Below are positions 8,425 through 19,983 of a stretch of DNA of 64,000 nucleotides, piece by piece; the stretch's first letter is position 1, and each line of letters starts with the position of its first letter. Position numbers and translations under genes: made by a program. The stretch comes from Oryzobacter telluris (lineage in GTDB: Bacteria; Actinomycetota; Actinomycetes; Actinomycetales; Dermatophilaceae), in contig NZ_CP170723.1 of NCBI RefSeq assembly GCF_043099285.1, positions 2,232,001 through 2,296,000 on the forward strand, written 5' to 3'. The notes beneath the pieces were generated by a model, which was given only the letters and a program-made list of their open reading frames with translations, was not told the DNA's origin and ran no database searches.

Positions 8425-9114
8425 ATGCACGTCCCCGACGGCTTCCTCGACGCCACGACGTCGGTCGCCACGCTGGCCGTCGCCGGGGTGGCGGTCGCCG
8501 GCTCGCTGGCGCGGGCTGCCAAGGAGGAGGTCGACGACCGCACGGCCCCGCTGGCCGGCCTCGTCGCCGTGTTCGTCTTCGCCTCCCAGATGCTGAACTT
8601 CCCCGTGGGCGCCGGGACCTCCGGCCACCTCATCGGCGCCGTGCTCGCGGCCGTGCTCGTCGGCCCCGCCACCGCCACCCTCTGCCTCACGGTCGTGCTC
8701 GCCGTGCAGGCCTTCCTCTTCGCCGACGGCGGCGTCTCCGCCATCGGCAGCAACGTGCTGCTCATGGGCGTCGTCGCCGTGTGGGTCGGCTACGGCGCCT
8801 TCCGCGTCGCGCTGGCGCTGCTGCCGACGCGCGTGTGGTCGGTGCCGGTCGCCGCCGGTGTCGGGGCGTTCGTCAGCGTCCCGGGCGCTGCCCTCGCCTT
8901 CGTCGGCCTCTACGCCGTCGGCGGTGCCGTGCCGATCCCGCTCTCGACGTTCGCCCTGACGATGGGCGGCTGGCACGTCCTCATCGGGCTGGGGGAGGCG
9001 CTCATCACCGTGTTCGCGGTGTCGAGCATCCTCGCCGCCCGTCCCGACCTCGTGCGCGGCGCCCGCGGCACGCTGCCCGCCCTCGAGCTGCGGACGCCCG
9101 AGGTCGTGCGGTGA
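8425..9114 (+). CDS. cbiM: ECF transporter substrate-binding component CbiM/NikM
   Basis: This 229-residue integral membrane S component of a cobalt/nickel energy-coupling-factor transporter begins MHVPDGFLD. In this family the N-terminal Met-His segment inserts into the protein and coordinates the metal. About six hydrophobic helices follow. The start ATG 8425 has AGGAG about seven bases upstream. Whether nickel or cobalt is moved cannot be read from the protein; the upstream palindrome favours nickel. The stop overlaps the next start by 4 bp (GTGA). Confidence 0.9.
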   Translation: MHVPDGFLDATTSVATLAVAGVAVAGSLARAAKEEVDDRTAPLAGLVAVFVFASQMLNFPVGAGTSGHLIGAVLAAVLVGPATATLCLTVVLAVQAFLFADGGVSAIGSNVLLMGVVAVWVGYGAFRVALALLPTRVWSVPVAAGVGAFVSVPGAALAFVGLYAVGGAVPIPLSTFALTMGGWHVLIGLGEALITVFAVSSILAARPDLVRGARGTLPALELRTPEVVR

Positions 9115-9449
9115 GCGCCCCCACGCGGCCGGCCACCCGTCGCGCCAGCACGCGGACGGTGGTCGTCGTCGGCCTCGCCGTCAGCCTGCTCCTCGCCGCC
9201 GTCGTCTCCTTCTACGCCTCGGGCCACCCCGACGGCCTCGAGTTCGTCTCGCGCACCCTGGGGTTCGGCGACGCCGCCCGCTCCTCCGCCACCGCGGGCT
9301 CGCCGCTGGCCGGCTACACCGTGCGTGGTGTCTCCGACGCCCGGGTGTCCGGGGGCCTCGCGGGAGTCGCGGGCGTCCTGGCCACGGGCCTGGTCATGGC
9401 CGCGCTCGTCGTCCTGCTGCGCCGCCTCGCGCGGCGCCGGCGGGACTGA
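9111..9449 (+). CDS. PDGLE-domain protein (CbiN/NikN-like)
   Basis: This 112-residue protein has two hydrophobic segments, at about residues 19-38 and 85-105. The family motif GHPDGLEFV is in between. PDGLE proteins are small accessory membrane subunits of Ni/Co ECF transporters and work with CbiM/NikM. The GTG start overlaps the cbiM stop by 4 bp, so translation is probably coupled. A basic tail (RRLARRRRD) ends the protein. Confidence 0.82.
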   Translation: MSAPTRPATRRASTRTVVVVGLAVSLLLAAVVSFYASGHPDGLEFVSRTLGFGDAARSSATAGSPLAGYTVRGVSDARVSGGLAGVAGVLATGLVMAALVVLLRRLARRRRD

Positions 9450-9450
9450 C

Positions 9451-10212
9451 GTGGGGTCGGGCCACTCCTCCCACCTGCACGTCGACGGCGACACCGCGCT
9501 CCACCGCCTGCCGCCGCACGCCAAGCTCGTCGGGCTGGTCGCCTTCGTGCTCCTCGTCGTCTCGGTGCCCCCTGGGGCCTACCGCGCGCTCCTCGGCCTC
9601 CTCGTCGTCGCGCTCGCGGTGCTGCTGGGCACCCGGGTCCCGCCGCGCCACCTCCTGCCGCGGCTGGCGGTCGAGACGCCCTTCGCCGTGTTCGCGGTGG
9701 TGCTGCCCTTCGTGGCGGTCGGCCCGCGCGTCGACCTCGGCCCGTTCCGGGTGTCCGAGGCGGGCCTGGCGGCGGCGGTCGCCCTGCTGCTCAAGGGGAC
9801 GTGCGGGGTCGTCGCCGCGGTGACGTTCGCCGTCACCACCCGCCCGCGCGACCTCGTGCACGCCCTGCAGCACCTGCGGGTCCCCGACCCGCTCGTCCTC
9901 ATCGTGTCGTTCATGGTCCGCTACGTCGACGTCGTCGGCGACCAGATGCGCCGGATGAAGGTCGCGCGCGCCTCGCGCGGGTTCACCCCGCGCTCGGTGC
10001 GGGCCTGGCCGGCCCTGGCGGCGAGCACCGGCGCCCTCTTCATCCGCAGCTACGAGCGGGGGGAGCGGGTGCACCTGGCGATGGTGAGCCGGGGGTGGAG
10101 CGGGCGGCTCCCGGTCACGCACCCGCTGTCGGCAGGTCCCGCCCAGTGGGCCCTCGCGCTGGCGCCCGCCCTCGTCGCGGGCGTGGTCTCGGTGGCGGTG
10201 CGTGCCGCGTGA
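9451..10212 (+). CDS. cbiQ: ECF transporter transmembrane T component CbiQ
   Basis: This 253-residue integral membrane T component couples the ATPase to CbiM. Several hydrophobic segments are followed by the cytoplasmic coupling region MKVARASRGF, with the Ala-Arg-Gly-type motif typical of EcfT/CbiQ. The start GTG 9451 is directly behind the PDGLE gene. The longer open frame from 9325 is translation of that gene in another frame. The stop overlaps the cbiO start by 4 bp. Confidence 0.88.
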   Translation: MGSGHSSHLHVDGDTALHRLPPHAKLVGLVAFVLLVVSVPPGAYRALLGLLVVALAVLLGTRVPPRHLLPRLAVETPFAVFAVVLPFVAVGPRVDLGPFRVSEAGLAAAVALLLKGTCGVVAAVTFAVTTRPRDLVHALQHLRVPDPLVLIVSFMVRYVDVVGDQMRRMKVARASRGFTPRSVRAWPALAASTGALFIRSYERGERVHLAMVSRGWSGRLPVTHPLSAGPAQWALALAPALVAGVVSVAVRAA

Positions 10213-10940
10213 GCGTCCCCGTCCTCGACCTGCGGCAGGTGGCCTACGCCTACCCGGGCGGTCACCAGGCCCTGTTCGGCGTCGACCTCCACGTGCACCC
10301 GGGGGAGCGGGTCGCCCTCCTCGGGCCCAACGGGGCGGGCAAGACGACCCTCGTCCTCCACCTCAACGGGGTCCTGAAGCCCGGGCACGGGTCGGTCACG
10401 GTCTCCGGCCTGCCGGTCACCGACGCCAACCTGCTCGAGGTGCGGCGCCGGGTCGGGCTGGTCTTCCAGGACCCGGACGACCAGCTCTTCATGCCCACGG
10501 TGCGCGACGACGTCGCCTTCGGCCCGGCCAACCTCGGGATCCGCGGGGCCGAGCTCGACGCCCGCGTGACCGAGGCGCTGGCGGCCGTCGGCGTGGCCGA
10601 CCTGGCCGACCGGGCCCCGCACCACCTGTCCTTCGGGCAGCGCCGACGGGTCGCGATCGCCACGGTGCTGGCGATGCGCCCCGAGATCCTCGTCCTCGAC
10701 GAGCCGTCGTCGAACCTCGACCCCGCGTCGCGCCGTGAGCTCGCCGACATCCTGCGCGGGCTCCCGGTGACGCTGCTCATGGTGACCCACGACCTCCCGT
10801 ACGCCCTCGAGCTGTGCTCCCGGTCGGTGGTGCTGTCGGGGGGCACGGTCGTCGCCGACGGCCCGACGCGCGAGGTGCTGAGCGACGCAGACCTCATGGC
10901 GCGCCACCGCCTCGAGCTGCCCGTCGGGTTCTCGATCTAG
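10209..10940 (+). CDS. cbiO: ECF transporter ATP-binding protein CbiO
   Basis: This 243-residue ABC ATPase powers the Ni/Co importer. Walker A is GPNGAGKTT near residue 40, the Q-loop follows, the signature is LSFGQRRRVAIA and Walker B is LVLDEPSSNLD, with the H-loop in MVTHDLPYA. There is one ATPase gene rather than an EcfA/A' pair, so it probably acts as a homodimer. It ends the operon; the next gene has its own -10 element, which overlaps the cbiO stop codon. Confidence 0.92.
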   Translation: MSVPVLDLRQVAYAYPGGHQALFGVDLHVHPGERVALLGPNGAGKTTLVLHLNGVLKPGHGSVTVSGLPVTDANLLEVRRRVGLVFQDPDDQLFMPTVRDDVAFGPANLGIRGAELDARVTEALAAVGVADLADRAPHHLSFGQRRRVAIATVLAMRPEILVLDEPSSNLDPASRRELADILRGLPVTLLMVTHDLPYALELCSRSVVLSGGTVVADGPTREVLSDADLMARHRLELPVGFSI

Positions 10941-10950
10941 GGTGTCGTCC

Positions 10951-11460
10951 ATGGCAGCAACCGTCTTCGACCCGCCGGAGCGCTTCGTCGCCGGCACCGT
11001 CGGGCCTCCCGGGGGACGCACCTTCTTCCTCCAGGCCAGTGGCGAGGGCCGGCTCGTCTCGGTCTCGCTCGAGAAGGTCCAGGTGAGCGTCCTCGCGGAC
11101 CGCGTCAACGACCTCCTCGACGCGCACGCCGAGGGGACCGCGACCGAGGTGCTGGGCCCGGGCGACACCGACCCGCTCGCCACCCCCATCGAGGACGAGT
11201 TCCGCGTCGACACCCTCGCGCTCACCTGGGACACCCAGCGGGCGTCGGTCGTCATCGAGTGCCACGACGCCGACCCCGAGGAGGCGCCCGAGGAGTCCCT
11301 CCAGACCCTCAGGGTGGTCCTGACGCCCGAGGCGGCTCGGGCCTTCGCCCGCCGGTGCGGCGCCGTGGTCTCCGCGGGGCGCCCGGCCTGCCCGTTCTGC
11401 GGCCAGCCGCTCGACCCCACCGGCCACATCTGCCCTCGTGCCAACGGCTACCGACGCTGA
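10951..11460 (+). CDS. DUF3090 family protein
   Basis: A 169-residue protein of unknown function, conserved in actinobacteria. It starts with FDPPERFVAGTVGPPG, the family's N-terminal signature, and ends with a zinc-ribbon-like CPFCGQPL...HICPR. ATG 10951 is preferred over GTG 10942 because TAGGGT stands seven bases before it and the family starts there. The last 23 bp overlap the SCO1664 gene, so the two products are probably made together. Confidence 0.85.
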   Translation: MAATVFDPPERFVAGTVGPPGGRTFFLQASGEGRLVSVSLEKVQVSVLADRVNDLLDAHAEGTATEVLGPGDTDPLATPIEDEFRVDTLALTWDTQRASVVIECHDADPEEAPEESLQTLRVVLTPEAARAFARRCGAVVSAGRPACPFCGQPLDPTGHICPRANGYRR

Positions 11461-12238
11461 GCTCGAGCAGGTCCTGACCGCGGGCGACCTCACCCCGGTC
11501 GGCCGGCTCGCGGACTCCTCCAACGGCGCCCTCCTCTGCTCGGTCGACGACGGTGCGGACGGCGTCCTCGTCATCCACAAGCCCGAGCTCACCGAGCGGC
11601 GCCTGTGGGACTACCCCGACGGCACCCTCGTCGCGAGGGAGCGGGCCGCCTACCTCGTCAGCGCCGCCGGTGGGTTCGACGTCGTGCCCCCCACCGTCCT
11701 GCGCGACGGACCGCACGGCCGCGGCTCGGTGCAGCTCTGGGTCGGCCCGGTGGAGGGCGAGCCGGAGCCGCTCGTCGACGTCACGTCCGCGGCCGACGTG
11801 CCCGACGGCTGGGTCGTCGTGCTGTCGGGGGAGACCCCCGACGGCGAACCGGTGGTCGTCTCGCACGCCCCGCACCCCGCCCTGCGGACCGTGGCCGTGC
11901 TCGACGCCGTGCTCAACAACTCCGACCGCAAGGGCGGGCACCTGCTGCGCGACGGTGACGGCGTGCGGGGGTGCGACCACGGGGTGAGCCTCGGGGTCGA
12001 GCCGAAGCTGCGCACCGTGCTGTGGGGCTGGGCCGGACAGGACGTCCTCGACACCGACCTGGCCCGGGTCGAGGCCCTGCGCGACGCCCTGCGGGGTGAC
12101 CTCACCGACGCCCTCCACGAGCTCCTCACCGTCCCCGAGGTCGAGGCGCTGCAGGCCCGGACCGAGCACCTGCTGCGCACCCGCCGGCACCCGCTGCCCT
12201 CACCGGGCTGGCCCGCCATCCCGTGGCCCGCCCTCTAG
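11438..12238 (+). CDS. SCO1664 family protein (kinase-like fold)
   Basis: A 266-residue protein of a conserved actinobacterial family with remote resemblance to phosphatidylinositol 3/4-kinase-type folds. Visible features are a possible nucleotide-binding strand pair (LVIHKPE), the segment LNNSDRKGGH and the metal-binding-like CDHGVS. The GTG start lies inside the DUF3090 gene. The true substrate is unknown. The invariable linkage to DUF3090 and mshC suggests a shared pathway, which is inference. Confidence 0.8.
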   Translation: MPTATDAELEQVLTAGDLTPVGRLADSSNGALLCSVDDGADGVLVIHKPELTERRLWDYPDGTLVARERAAYLVSAAGGFDVVPPTVLRDGPHGRGSVQLWVGPVEGEPEPLVDVTSAADVPDGWVVVLSGETPDGEPVVVSHAPHPALRTVAVLDAVLNNSDRKGGHLLRDGDGVRGCDHGVSLGVEPKLRTVLWGWAGQDVLDTDLARVEALRDALRGDLTDALHELLTVPEVEALQARTEHLLRTRRHPLPSPGWPAIPWPAL

Positions 12239-12285
12239 GCCGACCGGCGACCGAAGGCGTGGGTGGCGCACCGTAGGCTTGCCCG

Positions 12286-13539
12286 GTGAAGTCGTGGCCC
12301 GCCCCCTTCGTCCCGGCCGTGCCCGGCCACGGCGAACCCCTCCGCCTGTTCGACACGCAGAGCGCCTCCGTGCGCCCGGTCGACCCCGGACCCACGGCGC
12401 GCCTGTACGTCTGCGGCATCACCCCGTACGACGCGACCCACCTCGGGCACGCGGCCACGTACGTGACCTTCGACCTCGTCGGCCGTGCCCTGCGCGACGC
12501 CGGGCACGAGGTCGCCTACGTGCAGAACGTCACCGACGTCGACGACCCGCTGCTCGAGCGCGCCGCCCGGGACGGGCGTGACTGGCGCGAGCTGGCCACG
12601 GCCGAGATCGACCTCTTCCGCGAGGACATGACCGCCCTCGCCGTGCTGCCCCCGGACCACTACGTCGGCGTCGTCGAGGCCATGCCGCAGATCGCGGCGG
12701 CCGTGCGCGACCTCCTCGAGCGCGGCCGCGCCTACCTCGTCCCGGTCCCCGACGGCGAGGGCAGCGGCTCCGACGTCTACCTCGACCTCGCGACCACCCC
12801 CGACTTCGGGTCGGTCTCGGGCTGGACCCGTGAGCAGATGGCCGAGGTGTTCGCCGAGCGCGGGGGAGACCCCGACCGCGCGGGCAAGCGCGACCCCTTC
12901 GACCCCCTGCTGTGGCGGGCGCACCGCGAGGGTGAGCCGTCGTGGGACGACGAGGTGCTCGGCGCGGGCCGCCCCGGCTGGCACGTCGAGTGCACCGCCA
13001 TCGCGCTGGACCGGCTCGGCGACGCCATCGACGTCCAGGGCGGCGGCAGCGACCTCGTCTTCCCGCACCACGAGATGAGCGCCGTGCAGGCCACCGCGCT
13101 CACCGGCGACGCGGTCTTCGCACGGCACTACGTCCACCAGGCGATGGTGGGCTTCGAGGGCGCGAAGATGAGCAAGTCCAAGGGCAACCTCGTCCTCGTC
13201 TCGAAGCTGCGCGCCGACGGGGTCGACCCGATGGCGATCCGGCTCGTCCTCCTCGCCCGGCACTACCGCCGCGACTGGGAGTACACCCCCGACCTCCTCG
13301 AGACCGCGCAGGCCCGCCTGGACCGGTGGCGCGAGGCGCTGTCGGTGAACCTGGGCGCTGACGCCACCGACACCATCGCCGAGGTCCGGGCCGCGGTCGC
13401 CGACGACCTCGACACCCCGCGGGCGCTCGCCGCCGTGGACGCCTGGGCCGAGAAGACCCTCGGCGGCGCGTGGGACGAGCAGGGGGCGCCCGGCCTGGTG
13501 TCGCGCACCGTCGACGCCGTCCTCGGCATCCGCCTCTGA
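12286..13539 (+). CDS. mshC: Cysteine:1D-myo-inositol 2-amino-2-deoxy-glucopyranoside ligase MshC
   Basis: This 417-residue cytoplasmic enzyme joins cysteine to GlcN-inositol in an ATP-dependent step of mycothiol synthesis. It is a relative of cysteinyl-tRNA synthetase. The class I motifs are present: HLGHAATY (HIGH-like) and KMSKSKGN (KMSKS). The zinc ligand Cys lies in the N-terminal YVCGIT, and EWHCE-type residues are seen as GWHVECTA. It lacks the tRNA-binding C-terminus of CysS. The start GTG 12286 has TAGGCT six bases upstream. Confidence 0.94.
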   Translation: MKSWPAPFVPAVPGHGEPLRLFDTQSASVRPVDPGPTARLYVCGITPYDATHLGHAATYVTFDLVGRALRDAGHEVAYVQNVTDVDDPLLERAARDGRDWRELATAEIDLFREDMTALAVLPPDHYVGVVEAMPQIAAAVRDLLERGRAYLVPVPDGEGSGSDVYLDLATTPDFGSVSGWTREQMAEVFAERGGDPDRAGKRDPFDPLLWRAHREGEPSWDDEVLGAGRPGWHVECTAIALDRLGDAIDVQGGGSDLVFPHHEMSAVQATALTGDAVFARHYVHQAMVGFEGAKMSKSKGNLVLVSKLRADGVDPMAIRLVLLARHYRRDWEYTPDLLETAQARLDRWREALSVNLGADATDTIAEVRAAVADDLDTPRALAAVDAWAEKTLGGAWDEQGAPGLVSRTVDAVLGIRL

Positions 13540-13562
13540 GCACGAGGCCGAGGCAAGTGCTC
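13538..13562. terminator. Weak hairpin between convergent mshC and PAC2 genes
   Basis: GAGCAC and GTGCTC form a 6 bp stem around a 13-base loop in the 25 bp gap between the two convergent stop codons. There is no U-tract. It could end transcription from both sides, but the short stem makes this tentative. Confidence 0.3.
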
Positions 13563-13564
13563 GG

Positions 13565-14419
13565 CTACTGCTGCGGCTCGTCGGTGCCGCGACGGCGCAG
13601 GTACTTCTCGAACTCCTTGGCGATGGCGTCGCCGCTCGCCTCGGGGAGGTCTGCGGTGTCCTGGGCCTCCTCGAGCGACTCGACGTACTCGGCGACCTCG
13701 GCGTCGGACTGCGCGAGCTCGTCGATGCCGCGCTCCCACGCGTGGGCGTCCTCGTCGAGCTCTCCGTGCTCGATCGGCGCGTCGAGGAGCTCCTCGATCC
13801 GGCTGACGAGCGCGGCCGTGGCCTTCGGCGACGGGCTGTGCCCGGCGTAGTGCGGGACCGCGGCCCAGCAGGACACCGACGGCACGCCCACCTGGGTGGC
13901 GGCGTCGGCCAGCACGCCGACGATGCCCGTGGGGCCCTCGTACGTGCTCATCTCGAGGTCGTGGCGGTGGCGGGTGTCCTCGTGGTCGGAGGTCGCCGTG
14001 ACGGGGATGGGGCGGCTGTGGGCGACGTCGGCCATGAGCGCACCGAGGGTGATGACCATGGACACGTCGGCGGCCTGGGCGAGCTCCATCAGCTCGATGG
14101 CGAACGCGCGCCAGCGGAACGAGGGCTCGACGCCCTGCACGAGGACGACGTCGCGCCCCAGCGGGGTGTTCGTGGCGATGAGGACGCGGGTGGTGCGCCA
14201 GCTGATCCGGCGACGGCCGTTCTCGAGGACGACCCGCGGCCGGTTGACCTGGAAGTCGTAGTAGTCCTCCGGGTCGAGCGCGGCGACCACCTCGGCGTCG
14301 AAGACCTCCGCGAGGTGCTCGATGACGGCACTGGCGGCCTCACCGGCGTCGTTCCACCCCTCGAACGCCGCGATCATCACCGCGTCGTGCAGCTCGGGCA
14401 GGTCCTCCAGCTCGATCAC
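13565..14419 (-). CDS. PAC2 family protein
   Basis: A 284-residue protein of the PAC2 family, named after a eukaryotic proteasome assembly chaperone and widespread in actinobacteria with unknown function. Typical parts are AAFEGWNDAGEAAS near the N-terminus, the central ITLGALMADVAHSRP and the segment AVPHYAGHSPSPKA, with an acidic C-terminal helix. The GTG start at 14419 has a strong GAGGAGG ribosome site. The fold resemblance to a proteasome chaperone and the proteasome genes 8 kb away are suggestive, but there is no evidence of direct function. Confidence 0.85.
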   Translation of the reverse strand: MIELEDLPELHDAVMIAAFEGWNDAGEAASAVIEHLAEVFDAEVVAALDPEDYYDFQVNRPRVVLENGRRRISWRTTRVLIATNTPLGRDVVLVQGVEPSFRWRAFAIELMELAQAADVSMVITLGALMADVAHSRPIPVTATSDHEDTRHRHDLEMSTYEGPTGIVGVLADAATQVGVPSVSCWAAVPHYAGHSPSPKATAALVSRIEELLDAPIEHGELDEDAHAWERGIDELAQSDAEVAEYVESLEEAQDTADLPEASGDAIAKEFEKYLRRRGTDEPQQ

Positions 14420-14471
14420 CGCGCCTCCTCTCGTCAGAGCACCACCCTACGGCTCCCTAGAGTGGTCTCCC

Positions 14472-15140
14472 GTGAGCCTCCCCGCAGCCGTTCTCTGGGA
14501 CATGGACGGAACCCTCGTCGACACCGAGCCCTACTGGATCTCCGCCGAGCACGCCATCGTCGAGGAGCACGGCGGGACGTGGAGCGACGAGTACGCCCAC
14601 CAGCTCGTCGGCAACGACCTCATGGTCTCGGCGGTCTTCATCAAGGAGCACGGCAACGTCCCGTGGAGCCCCGAGCAGATCATCGACGAGCTCCTGGCGC
14701 GCGTCGTCGCGCGGGTGCGCGAGCACGTGCCGTGGCGCCCCGGCGCCCGTGAGCTGCTCGCCTCCCTCGCCGAGGCCGGCGTCCCCAGCGCCCTGGTGAC
14801 GATGTCGTGGCGCAGCCTCGCCGATGCCGTCGTCTCGGCGCTGCCCGAGGGGTCCTTCGCCGCCGTCGTCACGGGCGACGAGGTCTCGCACGGCAAGCCG
14901 CACCCGGAGCCCTACCGGGCGGCCGCGCGCCTGCTCGGGGTCGAGGCCGCGGACTGCGTGGCCATCGAGGACTCGCCCACCGGGGTCCGGTCTGCCGTCG
15001 CCGCCGGCGTCCCCACGATCGCCGTGCCCCACGTCGTGCCGGTGCCCGAGCAGGCTGGTGCGGTGCACCTCGACTCGCTGGCCGGCATCACCCCCGAGCT
15101 GCTCGCGCAGCACGCGGCCACCGTCCGCAGCGGCGGCTGA
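14472..15140 (+). CDS. HAD-superfamily hydrolase (subfamily IA phosphatase)
   Basis: This 222-residue haloacid-dehalogenase-type phosphatase is similar to beta-phosphoglucomutase and phosphoglycolate phosphatase relatives. Motif I is WDMDGTLVDTEP, motif II is the threonine in LVTMSW, and motifs III/IV are GKPHPEPYR and CVAIEDSPTGV. A helical cap domain fills residues 20-90. The start GTG 14472 has TAGAGT eight bases upstream. It converges on the RecB-like gene with a 4 bp gap. The substrate is unknown. Confidence 0.88.
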   Translation: MSLPAAVLWDMDGTLVDTEPYWISAEHAIVEEHGGTWSDEYAHQLVGNDLMVSAVFIKEHGNVPWSPEQIIDELLARVVARVREHVPWRPGARELLASLAEAGVPSALVTMSWRSLADAVVSALPEGSFAAVVTGDEVSHGKPHPEPYRAAARLLGVEAADCVAIEDSPTGVRSAVAAGVPTIAVPHVVPVPEQAGAVHLDSLAGITPELLAQHAATVRSGG

Positions 15141-15144
15141 GGCC

Positions 15145-15990
15145 TCACTCCTCGTCCGGCTGCACCCCACCGCTGTTCGCGGGGTCGAGCGCGATGCTCG
15201 ACGCGCCTTCGGGCAGCGGCGGGGGAGTACCACCCCAGGCCGGGCACAGGTCGCGGAAGTCGCACCAGTCGCACAGGCGCGAGGTGCGCGGCCTCCAGTC
15301 GCCGGTCTGCGCGTTGCGCACCACGGCGTCCCAGATGGCCCGGATGTTGCGCTCGATGGCGAGCAGGTCGTGCTCGTCGGGGGTGTAGCGCACGACCTCG
15401 CCGTTGCCGAGGTAGACGAGCTGGAGCAGCTTGGGCACCTCGCCGTGGATGCGCCAGAGCACCAAGGCGTAGAACTTCATCTGGAACAGCGCCTTGGCCT
15501 CGAACAGCTCGCTTGGGGAGCGGCCGGTCTTGTAGTCGACGACCCGCATCGCGCCGTCGGGGGCGACGTCGAGCCGGTCGACGTAGCCGCGCAGGGTGAG
15601 GCCCTCGATCTCGGTCTCGACGTAGAGCTCGCGCGCCGCCGGTTCGAGCCGGGTGGGGTCCTCGAGGTCGAACCACTGCTCCACGAGCGTGCGGGCGCCG
15701 GCGAACCACGCCTCCTCGGTGAGCTGCTCGTCGTCGGCGATCATCGTGCCGAGCTCGGGGCGCTCGTCGACCAGGGCCCGCCAGCGCGGCTCGAGCAGGG
15801 CGGCCGCCGCCTCGGTGGTGCGCTCGGCCGCCGGGAGGTCGAAGAGGTGCTCGAGCACGGCGTGGACCAGCGTGCCGCGCGCGGCCGCCTGCGACGGCGG
15901 ACCCTCGAGCTTGTCGATGGTCCGGAACCGGAACAGCAGCGGACACTGCTTGAAGTCCGCGGCGCGGCTCGGCGACAGGGCTGGGGTCAT
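15145..15990 (-). CDS. RecB-family PD-(D/E)XK exonuclease
   Basis: This 281-residue nuclease of the PD-(D/E)XK superfamily carries the active-site core MRVVDYKTG and an upstream Asp in YVDRLD. It ends with a cysteine cluster, CDWCDFRDLC, that probably binds a 4Fe-4S cluster as in AddB/Cas4-like nucleases. N-terminal SPSRAADFKQCPLLFRFR is the usual opening of this family. I chose ATG 15990; the longer open frame reads through the hairpin behind metH. Confidence 0.87.
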   Translation of the reverse strand: MTPALSPSRAADFKQCPLLFRFRTIDKLEGPPSQAAARGTLVHAVLEHLFDLPAAERTTEAAAALLEPRWRALVDERPELGTMIADDEQLTEEAWFAGARTLVEQWFDLEDPTRLEPAARELYVETEIEGLTLRGYVDRLDVAPDGAMRVVDYKTGRSPSELFEAKALFQMKFYALVLWRIHGEVPKLLQLVYLGNGEVVRYTPDEHDLLAIERNIRAIWDAVVRNAQTGDWRPRTSRLCDWCDFRDLCPAWGGTPPPLPEGASSIALDPANSGGVQPDEE

Positions 15991-16053
15991 GGGGTCACCG
16001 TAGGCGGCCGCGCCGACATCCCCGCGTCGACATCCCCAGCCCGCCCGAGAACA

Positions 16054-16105
16054 CGGAACGTGGGTGAAGCCCGTCGGTATGCCGACGGTCTTCACCCACG
16101 TTCCG
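16054..16105. terminator. Long near-perfect inverted repeat behind metH
   Basis: Two 24-base arms (16054-16077 and 16082-16105) pair with one mismatch around a 4-base loop. The repeat sits 17 bases after the metH stop codon and before the RecB-like gene on the same strand. No U-tract follows, so it may be a U-less terminator, a mRNA 3'-end stabiliser or a protein-binding palindrome. Confidence 0.55.
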
Positions 16106-16122
16106 GGGATGGAGCGGAGGCG

Positions 16123-19911
<3,789 letters not shown>

Positions 19912-19983
19912 GAAATATCGCCTCGGGTCGTCAGCGGGGGTCGGGGAGAGAGTATGCCCCGCTGCTCCCGTAGGGTCCGTGCC

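Noticed and set aside
19912..19983. Cobalamin riboswitch in front of metH
   Set aside because: The gap between the divergent starts is only 72 bp, far shorter than a B12 riboswitch, and the B12 box is not visible.
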